From JBGLNJ01 sp041300525 (GTDB lineage: Bacteria; Chloroflexota; Anaerolineae; Fen-1058): a stretch of DNA of 64,000 bases. The translations under genes and the position numbers were made by a program. The notes under the pieces are model-generated. The model made no database searches, was not told the origin of the DNA, and saw only the letters and a program-made list of their open reading frames with translations. Shown piece after piece: positions 26,639 through 34,996 of this stretch (positions are counted from its first letter, which is position 1; the number at the start of each line of letters is the position of its first letter). The DNA lies in the NCBI GenBank assembly GCA_041300525.1, contig JBGLNJ010000001.1, positions 3,472,001-3,536,000 of the forward strand, in the 5' to 3' direction.

Positions 26639-27064
26639 TCAGGGCAACATGGTGATATTGAGCCGCATCACCGGCACGCGCCACGTTCCACTGCCGGGAC
26701 GCACGATCTCGATAAAGCCGCGCGTCCAATCTATCGGATCGTAAAAGCCGAGCTTTTCCTCGTCAAAGCGCCGCTCCAGGCGGGCGCGGATGCGGTCGGC
26801 GTATTCGCGCTGCGTGGCGATGATGAAATCGTCGCCGCCGGGATGTGCCACCCAGTCGGTCGGCCCGCCGAGTTCGTCTACGATGTCGGTCAGCAGATAC
26901 GCCATGAAGCGCAGGACTTTGCGCGCGTCATAGTCGTTCACATCGAATGCCTCAAAGCCGTCCAACGCGATGTACATCACGCACCAGTCTTCGTATGTCT
27001 GGTGCGCTGCGAGCAATTCGTCAACTTGTGTGCCGGTTGGCAACCCCGTCATCGGATGCAACAT
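26639..27064 (-). CDS. Degenerate GGDEF-domain protein
   Basis: About 141 residues. MLHPMTGLPTGTQVDELLA is a typical GGDEF start, and the active-site loop reads HPGGDDFIIATQREYADRIR, GGDDF in place of GG[DE]EF. The conserved D in YIALDGFEAF is present. The domain is short and ends MRLNITMLP. With no sensor domain and an altered signature, cyclic di-GMP synthesis is doubtful; it may bind nucleotide or be a fragment. Confidence 0.72.
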   Translation of the reverse strand: MLHPMTGLPTGTQVDELLAAHQTYEDWCVMYIALDGFEAFDVNDYDARKVLRFMAYLLTDIVDELGGPTDWVAHPGGDDFIIATQREYADRIRARLERRFDEEKLGFYDPIDWTRGFIEIVRPGSGTWRVPVMRLNITMLP

Positions 27065-27251
27065 TCGATTGCCTCTACGGCATTGGGATGCCACCCTGCG
27101 ATCAAGCCATCACCTTGCCGCCGTATCATCTCAATCATCCGGGGGACTAACCTTGCGATGGTGTCGTGAGAAACCTTCGAATGGTTCGTCCCTGCTCGGT
27201 TGCGAACCTGTGGTATACTTTCGTCTCAATCTCACTGAAAGGTCACTCGAT

Positions 27252-28121
27252 ATGAACGATACGACCGCGCCTGAACGCACCGCCCGATCGCCGTTGCCCA
27301 TGCAAAGCTGGATTGGGTTGCTGCTCATCGCCGTGTTCTGGCCGCTCAACTGGCTGCTGCCTGGAATGCGGACGCACGTTTTGTTTTTCCCGCTCTGGCT
27401 GGGCTACATTCTCACAGTGGACGGCCTGGTATTTCTCCGTAAAGGCACATCACTGTTGACGCGCAGCCGGGCGCGGTTTATCGGACTGTTCCTGGTCTCG
27501 GCGCCGGCCTGGTGGTTGTTCGAGTTGTTCAACGAGCGCGTCCAGAACTGGCACTATCTGGGCCGCGAACAATTCACCGATCTCCAGTTTTTCGTCTTGT
27601 CTACCTTTAGCTTCTCGACCGTCATCCCGGCGATATTTGGCACAGCGGAGTTGATTTCTACGTTTGTTCCTCGCACGAACGGGCCAGTCATTCGTCCAAC
27701 GCGGCGCACATTGGCCGCCTTCAGCCTCATGGGCGTGGCAATGCTGGCGCTGCTTTTGGCCTGGCCGCGCTATTTTTTCCCGTTCATGTGGCTTTCAATG
27801 TTCTTTATCCTGGAACCCATCAATGCTGCGTTAGGCTTTCCAACGCTGGCGCGATGCACACAAAATGGCGATTGGAAGCCGGTCGTCATGTTGTGGCTGG
27901 GCACGCTCACCTGTGGACTCTTCTGGGAGATGTGGAATTTCTTTTCCTATCCCAAATGGATTTACACGGTCCCCTTTGCGAATTTTTTGCACATTTTTGA
28001 GATGCCACTGCTGGGCTATGGCGGCTACCTGCCCTTTGGTTTGGAAGTCTATTCGCTCTACAACCTCGTCTCCGGTCTTGTGCGTTCTATCCGGGACGAC
28101 TATGTTCGCTTGGGCGAATGA
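27252..28121 (+). CDS. Polytopic membrane protein of unknown function
   Basis: 290 residues from the ATG after AAAGG. About eight hydrophobic helices (SWIGLLLIAVFWPLNWLLPG, FIGLFLVSAPAWWLFELFNE, LAAFSLMGVAMLALLLAWP, LGTLTCGLFWEMWNFFSYP). Trp/Phe-rich motifs such as FELFNERVQNWHY and GLFWEMWNFFS are conserved in a family of uncharacterised membrane proteins that I know only as hypothetical. It has its own spacer upstream and diverges from the GGDEF gene. Confidence 0.75.
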   Translation: MNDTTAPERTARSPLPMQSWIGLLLIAVFWPLNWLLPGMRTHVLFFPLWLGYILTVDGLVFLRKGTSLLTRSRARFIGLFLVSAPAWWLFELFNERVQNWHYLGREQFTDLQFFVLSTFSFSTVIPAIFGTAELISTFVPRTNGPVIRPTRRTLAAFSLMGVAMLALLLAWPRYFFPFMWLSMFFILEPINAALGFPTLARCTQNGDWKPVVMLWLGTLTCGLFWEMWNFFSYPKWIYTVPFANFLHIFEMPLLGYGGYLPFGLEVYSLYNLVSGLVRSIRDDYVRLGE

Positions 28122-28217
28122 ACGACTCACCTCCGAACCCTTCGATACCGCCTGGGTGGTCTTGTGCGCGATATTATAGCACCTCGCCCGGAGCGGGTCA
28201 ACGAATGGTGTGTGACG
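28122..28217. other. Short spacer without visible genes
   Basis: Nothing recognisable; separates a plus-strand membrane protein from the repeat-bounded element. Confidence 0.6.
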
Positions 28218-28571
28218 GGGTGCGCGTCAAAGTTTTGCGGACTCTCGGTTTCGCGGATTGGTATCGGGCTTTGCCAATCGGATCAAGTCGCCAGGGATGA
28301 TTGGCAGCGGGACGCCACGGCGTCTTGGGGCGGGTGGCGATGCAGCGTTGGGTGTTGGTAAGCTCTTTGACGTGGTGGGTGTCTCCGTCGTCGTTGGCGC
28401 ACGGTCTGTTTTCTCTGTGACGGTCATCGTCTCCGCCAGGGAGGGTAATTCGTCATAGCGTGTCTTCCGCTTCTGCCGATGCTCGGCTCGGCATTGAGCA
28501 GCCTGTCGGCGCAGTTCGCGTGTGATGTGCGGCCAGGCTTCTTCCCAACGGGTGCGCGTCAAAGTTTTGCG
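28218..28571. repeat. About 330-bp element bounded by 23-bp direct repeats
   Basis: The repeats at 28218-28240 and 28549-28571 are identical over 23 bases (first 20: GGGTGCGCGTCAAAGTTTTG). A minus-strand ORF begins (TTG) in one repeat and ends (TGA) in the other. Could be a tandem-duplication scar or a small insertion. Confidence 0.75.
28227..28562 (-). CDS. Possible small protein between direct repeats
   Basis: 111 codons from TTG: RTRWEEAWPHITRELRRQAA, basic and helical, then a Thr/Pro-rich low-complexity middle (KTDRAPTTTETPTTSKSLP) and a basic Pro-rich end. No family recognised. The open frame coincides almost exactly with the distance between the two direct repeats. Expression is uncertain. 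Confidence 0.3.
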   Translation of the reverse strand: MTRTRWEEAWPHITRELRRQAAQCRAEHRQKRKTRYDELPSLAETMTVTEKTDRAPTTTETPTTSKSLPTPNAASPPAPRRRGVPLPIIPGDLIRLAKPDTNPRNRESAKL

Positions 28572-29874
28572 GTGGTACGCTAGCTGGCGATTGGAAATCG
28601 CGCCCGCCTCTGGCGAGCAGCAAAGCCGACCTTCGTCGGCTGGGTGTTGAACCTGCGAAGGCAGGTTTTGCTGTTGTTGCTCTCACCAAGATCGCGCCGA
28701 TATCCTGGGTTTGGCTGAGCTTGAGCGCGGCAATGTTCGTGCGGAATAGATTCTCTTGCAGCGTGGCCCACTGCCCGAGCTGCTGCGGCTCGCAGGTGTT
28801 GACCTTGATCTCCCGGATGCCCGTCATGATCTCGCTCAATTTACTCTGCTGCTCCCCGAGCTGCCGGAAACGCCTGAAATCCAAATCCCGGCGGCGCTTT
28901 AGAAAGAGTAGATTCCACAGGAGGTAGAGACTGCTGCCGGCCAAAAAGACTAGAAAAATGGGCAGGTTATAGACAGCCAGCACGCCGCTAAACACCACCA
29001 GGGTGATAAGCGCGAACAGCAACGACAGGGTGGAGGTGGTGAGAAAGGCTTCGATGCGCTCATGATCGTCAACCCGCTGGAATAGATCGCCGAGCGTTTT
29101 GGTCTCAAAGAATTTGAGCGGCAAGCGCATGAGCTTGGTCAAAAAGTCTGAGAGCAAGGCGACGTTAATGTGCGTGCTCATGTGCAGCAAGATCCAGCGC
29201 CGCTGAAAATCAAAGCCGGTGCGGCCGAGCACCAGCGCCAGTTGCCCGGCCAGCACGATATACATGAACGGCAGGTTTTTCTGTTGGATGCCGACATCCA
29301 CCAGCGCCTGCGCCAGCAGGGGCAGGGATAACTCGATCAAAATCCCCGCCAGCATCCCCAGGGACAGTTGAAAGAAGAGCTTGCGATACGGGCGGAGATA
29401 TGGCAGGAGGGTGCGGAAACTATTAGGCGGGCGGCGCTCGGGGCGGACGCGATAAAACCGCCAGGTGGGGGCCAGCAACAACGCCACCCCCTTGTCGCGG
29501 CCGTTGAGCCAGCCCTGTAAAAATTCCTGTTTGGAATAAGTGAGCAGGCCAGCAGCCGGGTCGGCCACCGATACGGTCTCGCCTGCTACCGCATAAACGA
29601 CGATGAAATGCCGCTGCTGCCAGTGCACGATGCAGGGCCAAGCCGCCGGGCGCGCCAGTTGTTCAAAGGTGATATGCACCCCGCGCGCCCGCAGCCCGAT
29701 GGATTCGGCGGCGGCCTTGACCCCCCGCAGCGATACGCCTTCGCGCGAGAGAAAGCTCTGTTCCCGCAAGGCGCTCAACGCATACTGCTGGCCATAGTGC
29801 CGGGCAATCATCTGCAAGCACGCCGGCCCGCAATCCATGGCATCCAGTTGTTGGGTAAACGGGAATGAGGGCAT
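28453..29874 (-). CDS. Peptidase C39-ABC exporter of a RiPP, truncated before the ATPase domain
   Basis: N-terminal C39 peptidase: LDAMDCGPACLQMIARHYG with catalytic Cys, HFIVVYAVAGETVSVADPA with His and Asp. Such peptidases cut leader peptides after double Gly. Residues 150-390 are the ABC membrane domain (ERRPPNSFRTLLPYLRPYRK, FETKTLGDLFQRVDDHERIE, LDFRRFRQLGEQQSKLSEIM, IREIKVNTCEPQQLGQW). At about 28690, after TQDIGAILVR, family sequence ends and repeats begin; the nucleotide-binding domain is absent. The last 75 codons are nonsense read from repeats. It would still cut but could not power export by itself. It lies just downstream of the NHLP precursor. Confidence 0.85.
   Translation of the reverse strand: MPSFPFTQQLDAMDCGPACLQMIARHYGQQYALSALREQSFLSREGVSLRGVKAAAESIGLRARGVHITFEQLARPAAWPCIVHWQQRHFIVVYAVAGETVSVADPAAGLLTYSKQEFLQGWLNGRDKGVALLLAPTWRFYRVRPERRPPNSFRTLLPYLRPYRKLFFQLSLGMLAGILIELSLPLLAQALVDVGIQQKNLPFMYIVLAGQLALVLGRTGFDFQRRWILLHMSTHINVALLSDFLTKLMRLPLKFFETKTLGDLFQRVDDHERIEAFLTTSTLSLLFALITLVVFSGVLAVYNLPIFLVFLAGSSLYLLWNLLFLKRRRDLDFRRFRQLGEQQSKLSEIMTGIREIKVNTCEPQQLGQWATLQENLFRTNIAALKLSQTQDIGAILVRATTAKPAFAGSTPSRRRSALLLARGGRDFQSPASVPPQNFDAHPLGRSLAAHHTRTAPTGCSMPSRASAEAEDTL
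28572..28690. repeat. Intergenic hairpin repeats replacing the exporter 3' half
   Basis: Contains GCCGACCTTCGTCGGC and AACCTGCGAAGGCAGGTT, two perfect or near-perfect palindromes with short spacers, plus ATTGGAAAT. This is the compact hairpin type scattered in Chloroflexota spacers. Exporter homology ends exactly where it begins. Confidence 0.75.
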
Positions 29875-29897
29875 CCAGCCGCGCCACCGTCAGGCGT

Positions 29898-29950
29898 TAG
29901 ACCTGTCAGGTCGCGTCAACCTTCGGTTGGCCGCAGACCTGACAGGTCTA
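29898..29950 (-). terminator. Large inverted repeat between precursor and exporter genes
   Basis: TAGACCTGTCAGGTC (29898-29912) and GACCTGACAGGTCTA (29936-29950) are perfect complements around a 23-nt loop that itself has CAACCTTCGGTTG. No strong T-run, so terminator function is inferred; it is also a member of the GACCTGTCAGGTC repeat family. Confidence 0.6.
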
Positions 29951-29957
29951 TAGGAAG

Positions 29958-30590
29958 CTAATGACAGATCGGATACCGCGAACGGCGGAAGCGGCGGGTA
30001 CGAGAGCTAATGCTAGCGGAGCCGTTGGCCTGGGTGCTTTGCTGATAGCAGCCTACGCCATTTCCACCAACACAACACACGGCCGAGCTGGCGCCGCCGG
30101 CCACGGCTTCCAATTCCCAGTCCTCCAATTCATCCGCCACCAGGTCCATCTGGGGGGGACACACGAAATACCAGTTCTGCGGCGTCTCTTCCAGCACCGT
30201 GATCTCTGCCCCTGCCGGCAAGCAGAACCCGAACAGTTCTTCCAGCGCGGCTTTGGGGTCTGCCAGCAGGCGCAGCTTGAACCCCTCGTCTTGAAGGGCT
30301 TGGCGCACGACCGCTTCCTCCTCGTCTTCATCCGTCAACGGATCGGCGGCCTCAACCACAGCCTCCGCCTGATCTATTGCCGACAGCCAGGGGATGACCA
30401 CGTGGTGCTGCAAGGCCGTGTCCTCTACCACGCGCAACTCGACGCCCGCGGGCAGCTCCAGCCCCATGTCCTCGGCCAGCACGGTTTTTGGATCCGTCAA
30501 CAAGGTTTCCCGCAGACCAGGTTCTTCCGCCAGCCGGAAGATCAGGCACTCATAGATCGCCTGGCGGGTGGTATAGGTTAGGTTGTCCAT
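29958..30590 (-). CDS. NHLP-type RiPP precursor with two leader modules and a Cys/Ser-rich core
   Basis: 210 residues, AAAAAGGAGAG ahead of the ATG. Two tandem copies of the nitrile-hydratase-like leader: LLTDPKTVLAEDMGLELPAG with VELRVVEDT, and LLADPKAALEELFGFCLPAG with AEITVLEET. Then WELEAVAGG, a double-Gly cleavage site, and a core of about 44 residues: ASSAVCCVGGNGVGCYQQST, QANGSASISSRTRR and a basic end closing with PICH. The core has four Cys, eight Ser and two Thr, suited to lanthionine rings. Neighbours LanM, GNAT and C39 exporter fit. Normal NHLP precursors carry one leader; two in one protein is unusual. Confidence 0.85.
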   Translation of the reverse strand: MDNLTYTTRQAIYECLIFRLAEEPGLRETLLTDPKTVLAEDMGLELPAGVELRVVEDTALQHHVVIPWLSAIDQAEAVVEAADPLTDEDEEEAVVRQALQDEGFKLRLLADPKAALEELFGFCLPAGAEITVLEETPQNWYFVCPPQMDLVADELEDWELEAVAGGASSAVCCVGGNGVGCYQQSTQANGSASISSRTRRFRRSRYPICH

Positions 30591-30657
30591 ATCATCTCTC
30601 CTTTTTGAAATTCAATGCATCTGGATCAGATGCAAGCGGGTAATTTGTCTGGCAAAA

Positions 30658-31584
30658 TCACTGCTCAACTAAAGTGGATTCAGTCTCTTTGAATGACGTG
30701 TTGATCTCTACCAGCGATGTGAGATAAGGCTTGAGCCGACTCTTGATAAACTGCACCATCGGCTGATTCTCTATCCGCGTCCGCCAGACGCCGCCGACCT
30801 CTGGCAGGTGGCCGTCCTGGGCGTATTGCAGCTTGATCGCTTCGGCCAGCAGTCGGAGGGCCAGCCCTGTCTGTCGAAACCTCGCATCCATAAACAGGCG
30901 ATCATACAAAAGGCGTCCCGGCGCGGTACGCACCGTCAGCATCCAGCCGATCACCTGCCCCTGGTAGCGCAAACCGACACTATTCAAAGGCTCACAGGGG
31001 CGTTCGCCAATGACAGGTTCGATGCCATGCTCGTAATGTTCGGTGGCTTGCTGGCCTTCGAGCAAGCCGCGCTCGTCGGCGCTGAGCGAGTGCCATAGGA
31101 ACAGTTCCGCTCCGTCCGGCAACGGCGGAGGCTGCTGTATCCACGGCGCGGCCAGCAGGGCATCCACCGCTTGTTTGCCGATGACGGCGCAGCGCAGATA
31201 GGTCACTTGAGGCGGCTGCCAACCGCGTTTGATCAGGATATGCTCCCAGGTCGGCGTCTCGGGGCGGCCGCTGGGGTATTCGCAATGGAGCAGGGGGTAA
31301 GGGCATTGGGCGAGTTCTTGTTCCAGGCGCGCCAGTAAGGCCGTGCCGATTCCTTTTCCCTGATAGGCAGTGTGAACAAACACCGAGCGCACATGCACGG
31401 CCTGGCAATCTGCGCACACTTGCGCCAGCGCCAACCCGATCGGTTTACCGGCGACCGCGTACCCCACTGCCAGCGTCGAGTTCTGGTATTGCTCAAACGC
31501 CTCCAACAACGGCCGGAAATGCGGATAGGTCAGCGGCGCATAGGGTTTGGCCGTTCGGGCGGTTAATACCGTAATCAAATCCAT
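30658..31584 (-). CDS. GNAT-family N-acyltransferase of the RiPP locus
   Basis: 308 residues; the ATG has GGGAGAGG upstream and lies 14 nt after the LanM stop, so co-transcribed. First GNAT domain at 40-110 (HVRSVFVHTAYQGKGIGTAL, the acyl-CoA loop QGKGIG). A second, weaker GNAT half follows (LNSVGLRYQGQVIGWML, DARFRQTGLALRLLAEAI). GNAT proteins in some NHLP pathways attach acyl groups to the peptide (selidamides); others acetylate N-termini. The predicted core has no Lys, so side-chain Lys acylation is unlikely here. Confidence 0.8.
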   Translation of the reverse strand: MDLITVLTARTAKPYAPLTYPHFRPLLEAFEQYQNSTLAVGYAVAGKPIGLALAQVCADCQAVHVRSVFVHTAYQGKGIGTALLARLEQELAQCPYPLLHCEYPSGRPETPTWEHILIKRGWQPPQVTYLRCAVIGKQAVDALLAAPWIQQPPPLPDGAELFLWHSLSADERGLLEGQQATEHYEHGIEPVIGERPCEPLNSVGLRYQGQVIGWMLTVRTAPGRLLYDRLFMDARFRQTGLALRLLAEAIKLQYAQDGHLPEVGGVWRTRIENQPMVQFIKSRLKPYLTSLVEINTSFKETESTLVEQ

Positions 31585-31598
31585 CGTGCGTCCTCTCC

Positions 31599-33440
31599 CT
31601 ATTCCCACAACAAGAGATTGGGCCAGCGTTCCGGGGCGGCCAATCGCAGCAATTCATAGCCGATGCCGGCGATGCCCCGGAACAAGCCCGGATGCACAAC
31701 TCGCGGCGGGAGATCCTCAAAGAGCCTAAAGCCGCCGCACTGGGCTTGCCGCGCCACCAGCCGGGCGGCTTGCCTTCTGGCCAGGGCAAGCAGTTCCGGT
31801 TGTTCCAGGCGCAGCCCGGCGGTCAGGAACAGCTCGAGTCGCCCGAAATTGCCGCAGCATAAAAAATCTGGCCCGTCGAGAGACATGGCGGCAGTCGTTT
31901 GCAATGCCACTGCAATTTCGTCTCGAATGTCCGGTGTGTCTACGCTTTGCGCGGCCAGGCCGCCCACCCGGGCCAGCCCAATGCCCGGCGCTCCATGACA
32001 GTAATTCGTCCAGAACATCGGCCGTTCAGCCGTGGAATCAAACGCCCGCCAATTTCCGGCGGCGGCGGAAAACGACTGACGTTCGAACGCGATTCCCTCC
32101 AGCGCCGCCTGCCGCAGGGGTTCCTGACCGGTCACCTGAAACAACTTGAGCAGAGCATAGGTTATTCCGGCGACGCCGTGCGCAAGCCCGCTCACCGGCT
32201 TCGCCCGGACCGTCAACCAGGCGCGGGGAGAGGCTGGCGTGCGCCGGGCCAAGAGATGGTCGCCGCAACGCTGCGCCTGGCGCAGGATTTTTTCGTCGCG
32301 GGTGGCCCCATACAACGCCAGCAATCCCAGGATGGCGCCGGCTGCGCCATCAAACACATCCAGCCGTTCATCTGCCGCAATCCGCTCCGGCGTCATCAAT
32401 GCGGCGACCCGTCCCGCCTGTTCGATGAAAGCGGGCTGCGCCAGCCACTGGCCGATCTTGACCAGCGCGTACACTAATGATCCGAGGCCATGCGTCGCGC
32501 CAATCCCGACCGTCTGTGGCAGCCAGGGTTGATCGAGCCAGGCGGCGAACGGGCGCAAGGCGGCTTGGGCTAGATGGCCATAGCCCGCGCCGGGGCGAAC
32601 GGTTTCCATCGCCGCCAGAAACAGGGCGATGCCGGAACTGCCCTGATACAAAAAACCATCGCACTGGCGGAACTGGTAGGCCGGGCCAGAGTCCTCTGGC
32701 AAGTCTTCAGGCATCATCCACACTATTGCGCCGGAGGCGGTTGGCATTGCCAGGTGTCTCAACTGTTCGGCCAACTCTAGGGCGGCTTGTTCCAGGCTCA
32801 CAGCCTCCGTATTTTGATCGGACGGCGCTGACCAGTCGCTCTGCGCTGGTTCGTCGGCAGTTGGGGCAGCCTTGAAATCAAAGATATTCTGGATCAGATG
32901 GAGTTGACGGTCTTGCTCCAGCGCGTCGAACTGCTGGAGATTGCGCCAGAGAGTCTGGTAGACTGGCTCGACAAAATAGTCCCGAAGCGTTTCACCAGAC
33001 ACAAGCAAGTCGGTTGTGTCGGTGCGAGTTTCAAAGCGCGGGATATCCAATTGTTCGAGCATGGCAACTTCTTGCCGCAGCCGTGGGGCATGTCGCTCAG
33101 CCTCGGACGGCGGACAAGACAGCGCCATCAACCTTTCGAGTTCGGCCCGGCGGTCAAGGCTGTCTTTTAAAAAGCGCGGTTGCAATGAACGTCGCAGCGC
33201 CCGCTGATAGAGCCGTGTGTCTTGGAAAATCACGCGCAAGCGCAAGCCTTCAAACGGCGCGAACATTGCCGCGAACGCGGCCTGATGATCGGCCAGCCCG
33301 CGGGCCATGTCCCGAAAACCATCTTGCATGGCAGCCGCCCACGCCTCCCACGCCGGGGGCATCTCGGCGGGGAGGCGGATCGCGTCCATCCCGCCGAGAG
33401 CCTGCCATCTGCCATCCGCGCCCTTTGCTTGACGTGAGGG
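31599..33440 (-). CDS. Class II lanthionine synthetase LanM, CCG type, N-terminal half missing
   Basis: The visible part starts in the late dehydratase domain (AIRLPAEMPPAWEAWAAAMQ; LRVIFQDTRLYQRALRRSLQ; PRFLKDSLDRRAELERLMAL) and continues into a complete LanC-like cyclase: CDGFLYQGSSGIALFLAAME, IGATHGLGSLVYALVKIGQ, SGLAHGVAGITYALL, WTNYCHGAPGIGLAR and DFLCCGNFGRLELFL. The zinc ligands are Cys in YCHG and Cys-Cys in LCCG, i.e. three Cys, the CCG class linked in the literature with promiscuous ProcM-like enzymes. About 400 residues of the dehydratase domain are absent; at about 33435 the sequence switches to an acyl-CoA dehydrogenase. The open frame up to 33533 is not native. Confidence 0.87.
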   Translation of the reverse strand, partial: PSRQAKGADGRWQALGGMDAIRLPAEMPPAWEAWAAAMQDGFRDMARGLADHQAAFAAMFAPFEGLRLRVIFQDTRLYQRALRRSLQPRFLKDSLDRRAELERLMALSCPPSEAERHAPRLRQEVAMLEQLDIPRFETRTDTTDLLVSGETLRDYFVEPVYQTLWRNLQQFDALEQDRQLHLIQNIFDFKAAPTADEPAQSDWSAPSDQNTEAVSLEQAALELAEQLRHLAMPTASGAIVWMMPEDLPEDSGPAYQFRQCDGFLYQGSSGIALFLAAMETVRPGAGYGHLAQAALRPFAAWLDQPWLPQTVGIGATHGLGSLVYALVKIGQWLAQPAFIEQAGRVAALMTPERIAADERLDVFDGAAGAILGLLALYGATRDEKILRQAQRCGDHLLARRTPASPRAWLTVRAKPVSGLAHGVAGITYALLKLFQVTGQEPLRQAALEGIAFERQSFSAAAGNWRAFDSTAERPMFWTNYCHGAPGIGLARVGGLAAQSVDTPDIRDEIAVALQTTAAMSLDGPDFLCCGNFGRLELFLTAGLRLEQPELLALARRQAARLVARQAQCGGFRLFEDLPPRVVHPGLFRGIAGIGYELLRLAAPERWPNLLLWE

Positions 33441-34288
33441 AAATCCGTCACGGCCATGCCATATAGCCTGCGGTAGGCCGCGTGGTGGATGGCTTCGTAG
33501 AGGGCATGAGTGCAGATGCCGATAGAGGCCCAACCCAGGTTGTACTTGCCGATGTTGACCGTGTTGAGCGCGGCATCCCAGGCGGCCTGTCCTTTGGAAA
33601 GGATATCTGCTTCGGTGATGGCATAATCGTGAAGCGCAAAACTAGCCACATAGTTTTGGCTCTGGGTGACATTCCCGATGAGGTCATAATTCCTGTGGCG
33701 ATAGTCGGCCACAAAGAACACGTAATCACCCGTGTCTGCCATCTTGCCGAAAGTGGACACCATCGGCGCCTTGTTGCCGTTGCCGATATAATATTTTTCG
33801 CCGTTGGCTCGATAGGTTCCGTCACCCTGAGGCGTGAGGCGCATTTCAGTCGAATAGATGTCGGCGCCATGCGCTCGCTCGGACAGGCCGAAGGCAAACA
33901 CTTGGCCATCTTTGAGCAACTGCGCCGCTTTGCGCTTGAGATCTGTATTCTCGCTTTGCCAGATGGGGCCGAGGCCGAGGATGGACACTTGCCAGGTGTA
34001 CCAGTAGCACAGCCCATAGAACGCCAGAATCTCGTTGAACTCGCAGTTCCGCCACGTATCCCACCGGCAATCCGGGGCGCCGTAGCCTGAAGGCGTCAAG
34101 AGGGACGCAAAAATCTCCTCCTGCTTTTGAAACTCGATAAAATCGGCGTACCAGACCCGGTCGCGGTCGTCAGCCTTGAGCTTGCGCTTGCCCTTGTTCT
34201 CAAAGAACTCGCTGGTCTTCCGCATGATCTCCCGCGAGCGTTCGTCGGGATAAAAGCGATTGAGGTGTTTAGGATTCAAGAGAAGCAT
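33430..34288 (-). CDS. Acyl-CoA dehydrogenase family protein, C-terminus missing
   Basis: Strong start: AGGAGGTCGCC before ATG. The N-terminal 285 residues match the larger acyl-CoA dehydrogenases: YGLCYWYTWQVSILGLGPIW, VFAFGLSERAHGADIYSTEM, YRANGEKYYIGNGNKAPMVS (flavin-binding middle domain), then WASIGICTHALYEAIHHAAY and AVTDFPHVKQ. Right after this the LanM frame takes over, so the last 250 or so residues, with most of the C-terminal four-helix bundle, are lost. FAD-dependent alpha,beta-dehydrogenation is expected for the family. Whether it belonged to the RiPP locus is unknown. Confidence 0.85.
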
Positions 34289-34590
34289 GGCGACCTCCTA
34301 TGATGAACAGGCGTGACAACAGTCTCGCCTGTCATTCCCGCTTGCGCGGGTATGACAGGCTGCCTGAGCCGATTTGGGGCGTCTGTTTTGGTCTTTGAAC
34401 GAGCAAATGCTTCTTGGAAGACTGACACGAATTTACCAGCTATCTGTCGCGACTCAAATACTCTATGCTCGCCTCCCCTCGTGTATTTGACACACATCAA
34501 GGGTTGCTCATTGGGGGCAAGACTACTCGTGAGTAACTGCCTGACCGAGTTTTCTAATTGCGACAGTGTGCATTCGATTGTTTCAGACAT
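34276..34590 (-). CDS. Hypothetical protein containing a REP-derived tail
   Basis: From ATG: MSETIECTLSQLENSVRQLL, NEQPLMCVKYTRGGEHRVFE, SRQIAGKFVSVFQEAFARSK. The C-terminal part VIPAQAGMTGE is the translation of an extragenic palindrome (34327-34360), so the true protein was likely interrupted or extended by it. It overlaps the acyl-CoA dehydrogenase start by 13 nt. No family recognised. Confidence 0.45.
   Translation of the reverse strand: MSETIECTLSQLENSVRQLLTSSLAPNEQPLMCVKYTRGGEHRVFESRQIAGKFVSVFQEAFARSKTKTDAPNRLRQPVIPAQAGMTGETVVTPVHHRRSPCFS
34327..34360. repeat. REP-like palindrome
   Basis: GCCTGTCAT, TCCCGC, TTGC, GCGGGT, ATGACAGGC: an almost perfect inverted repeat of the widespread 'TCATTCCCGC-GCGGGAATGA' kind. 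Confidence 0.85.
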
Positions 34591-34610
34591 GTGTCCTCCA
34601 AAAAGCCAAG

Positions 34611-34643
34611 AGACCTCAAAGGTCTGGCAGACCTTTGAGGTCT
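34611..34643 (-). terminator. Perfect 15-bp hairpin (AGACCTCAAAGGTCT/AGACCTTTGAGGTCT)
   Basis: Arms 34611-34625 and 34629-34643 with a 3-nt loop. Lies between the antitoxin gene and the hypothetical gene. Arm design resembles the GACCTGTCAGGTC family. No long T-run, so terminator role is tentative. Confidence 0.55.
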
Positions 34644-34705
34644 CTACTTGTTCATGTTCCAATTGATCTGCCGTTCGCGCTCACTACTGGTTGAGCCTTT
34701 TTGCC

Positions 34706-34996
34706 TTACGACAAACCAAGCCGCCGTCTCACTTCGGCCAATGGCTTGCCCTTGCCAGTCTTTCCCGCAGTTCCGCGTTCATCAAGAAACTTGTTCAATC
34801 GCTTGTTCTTGCGCGTCATCTCTATTTCGCGTTCAGGGTCATCACTTCTACCTATGTAAAAGGACTGCAAATTCGTCACTCTGGCCAGCACGAATTGCTC
34901 CCCGTCAGCAGACTGCAAAAACAGATCCTTTCGACGGGCCTCTTTCAACAAGTCGCTCAACGTCTTTGACCTAGCTGAGACCGTCTGTACTCTCAT
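34706..34996 (-). CDS. Antitoxin of a RelE/ParE-type toxin-antitoxin pair
   Basis: 96 residues, ATGA overlap with the toxin stop. SKTLSDLLKEARRKDLFLQS and DGEQFVLARVTNL resemble the YefM/Phd-like start of small antitoxins; the C-terminus is basic (RKNKRLNKFLDERGTAGK, PLAEVRRRLGLS). The order is toxin first, antitoxin second, as in higBA-type loci. Confidence 0.7.
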   Translation of the reverse strand: MRVQTVSARSKTLSDLLKEARRKDLFLQSADGEQFVLARVTNLQSFYIGRSDDPEREIEMTRKNKRLNKFLDERGTAGKTGKGKPLAEVRRRLGLS

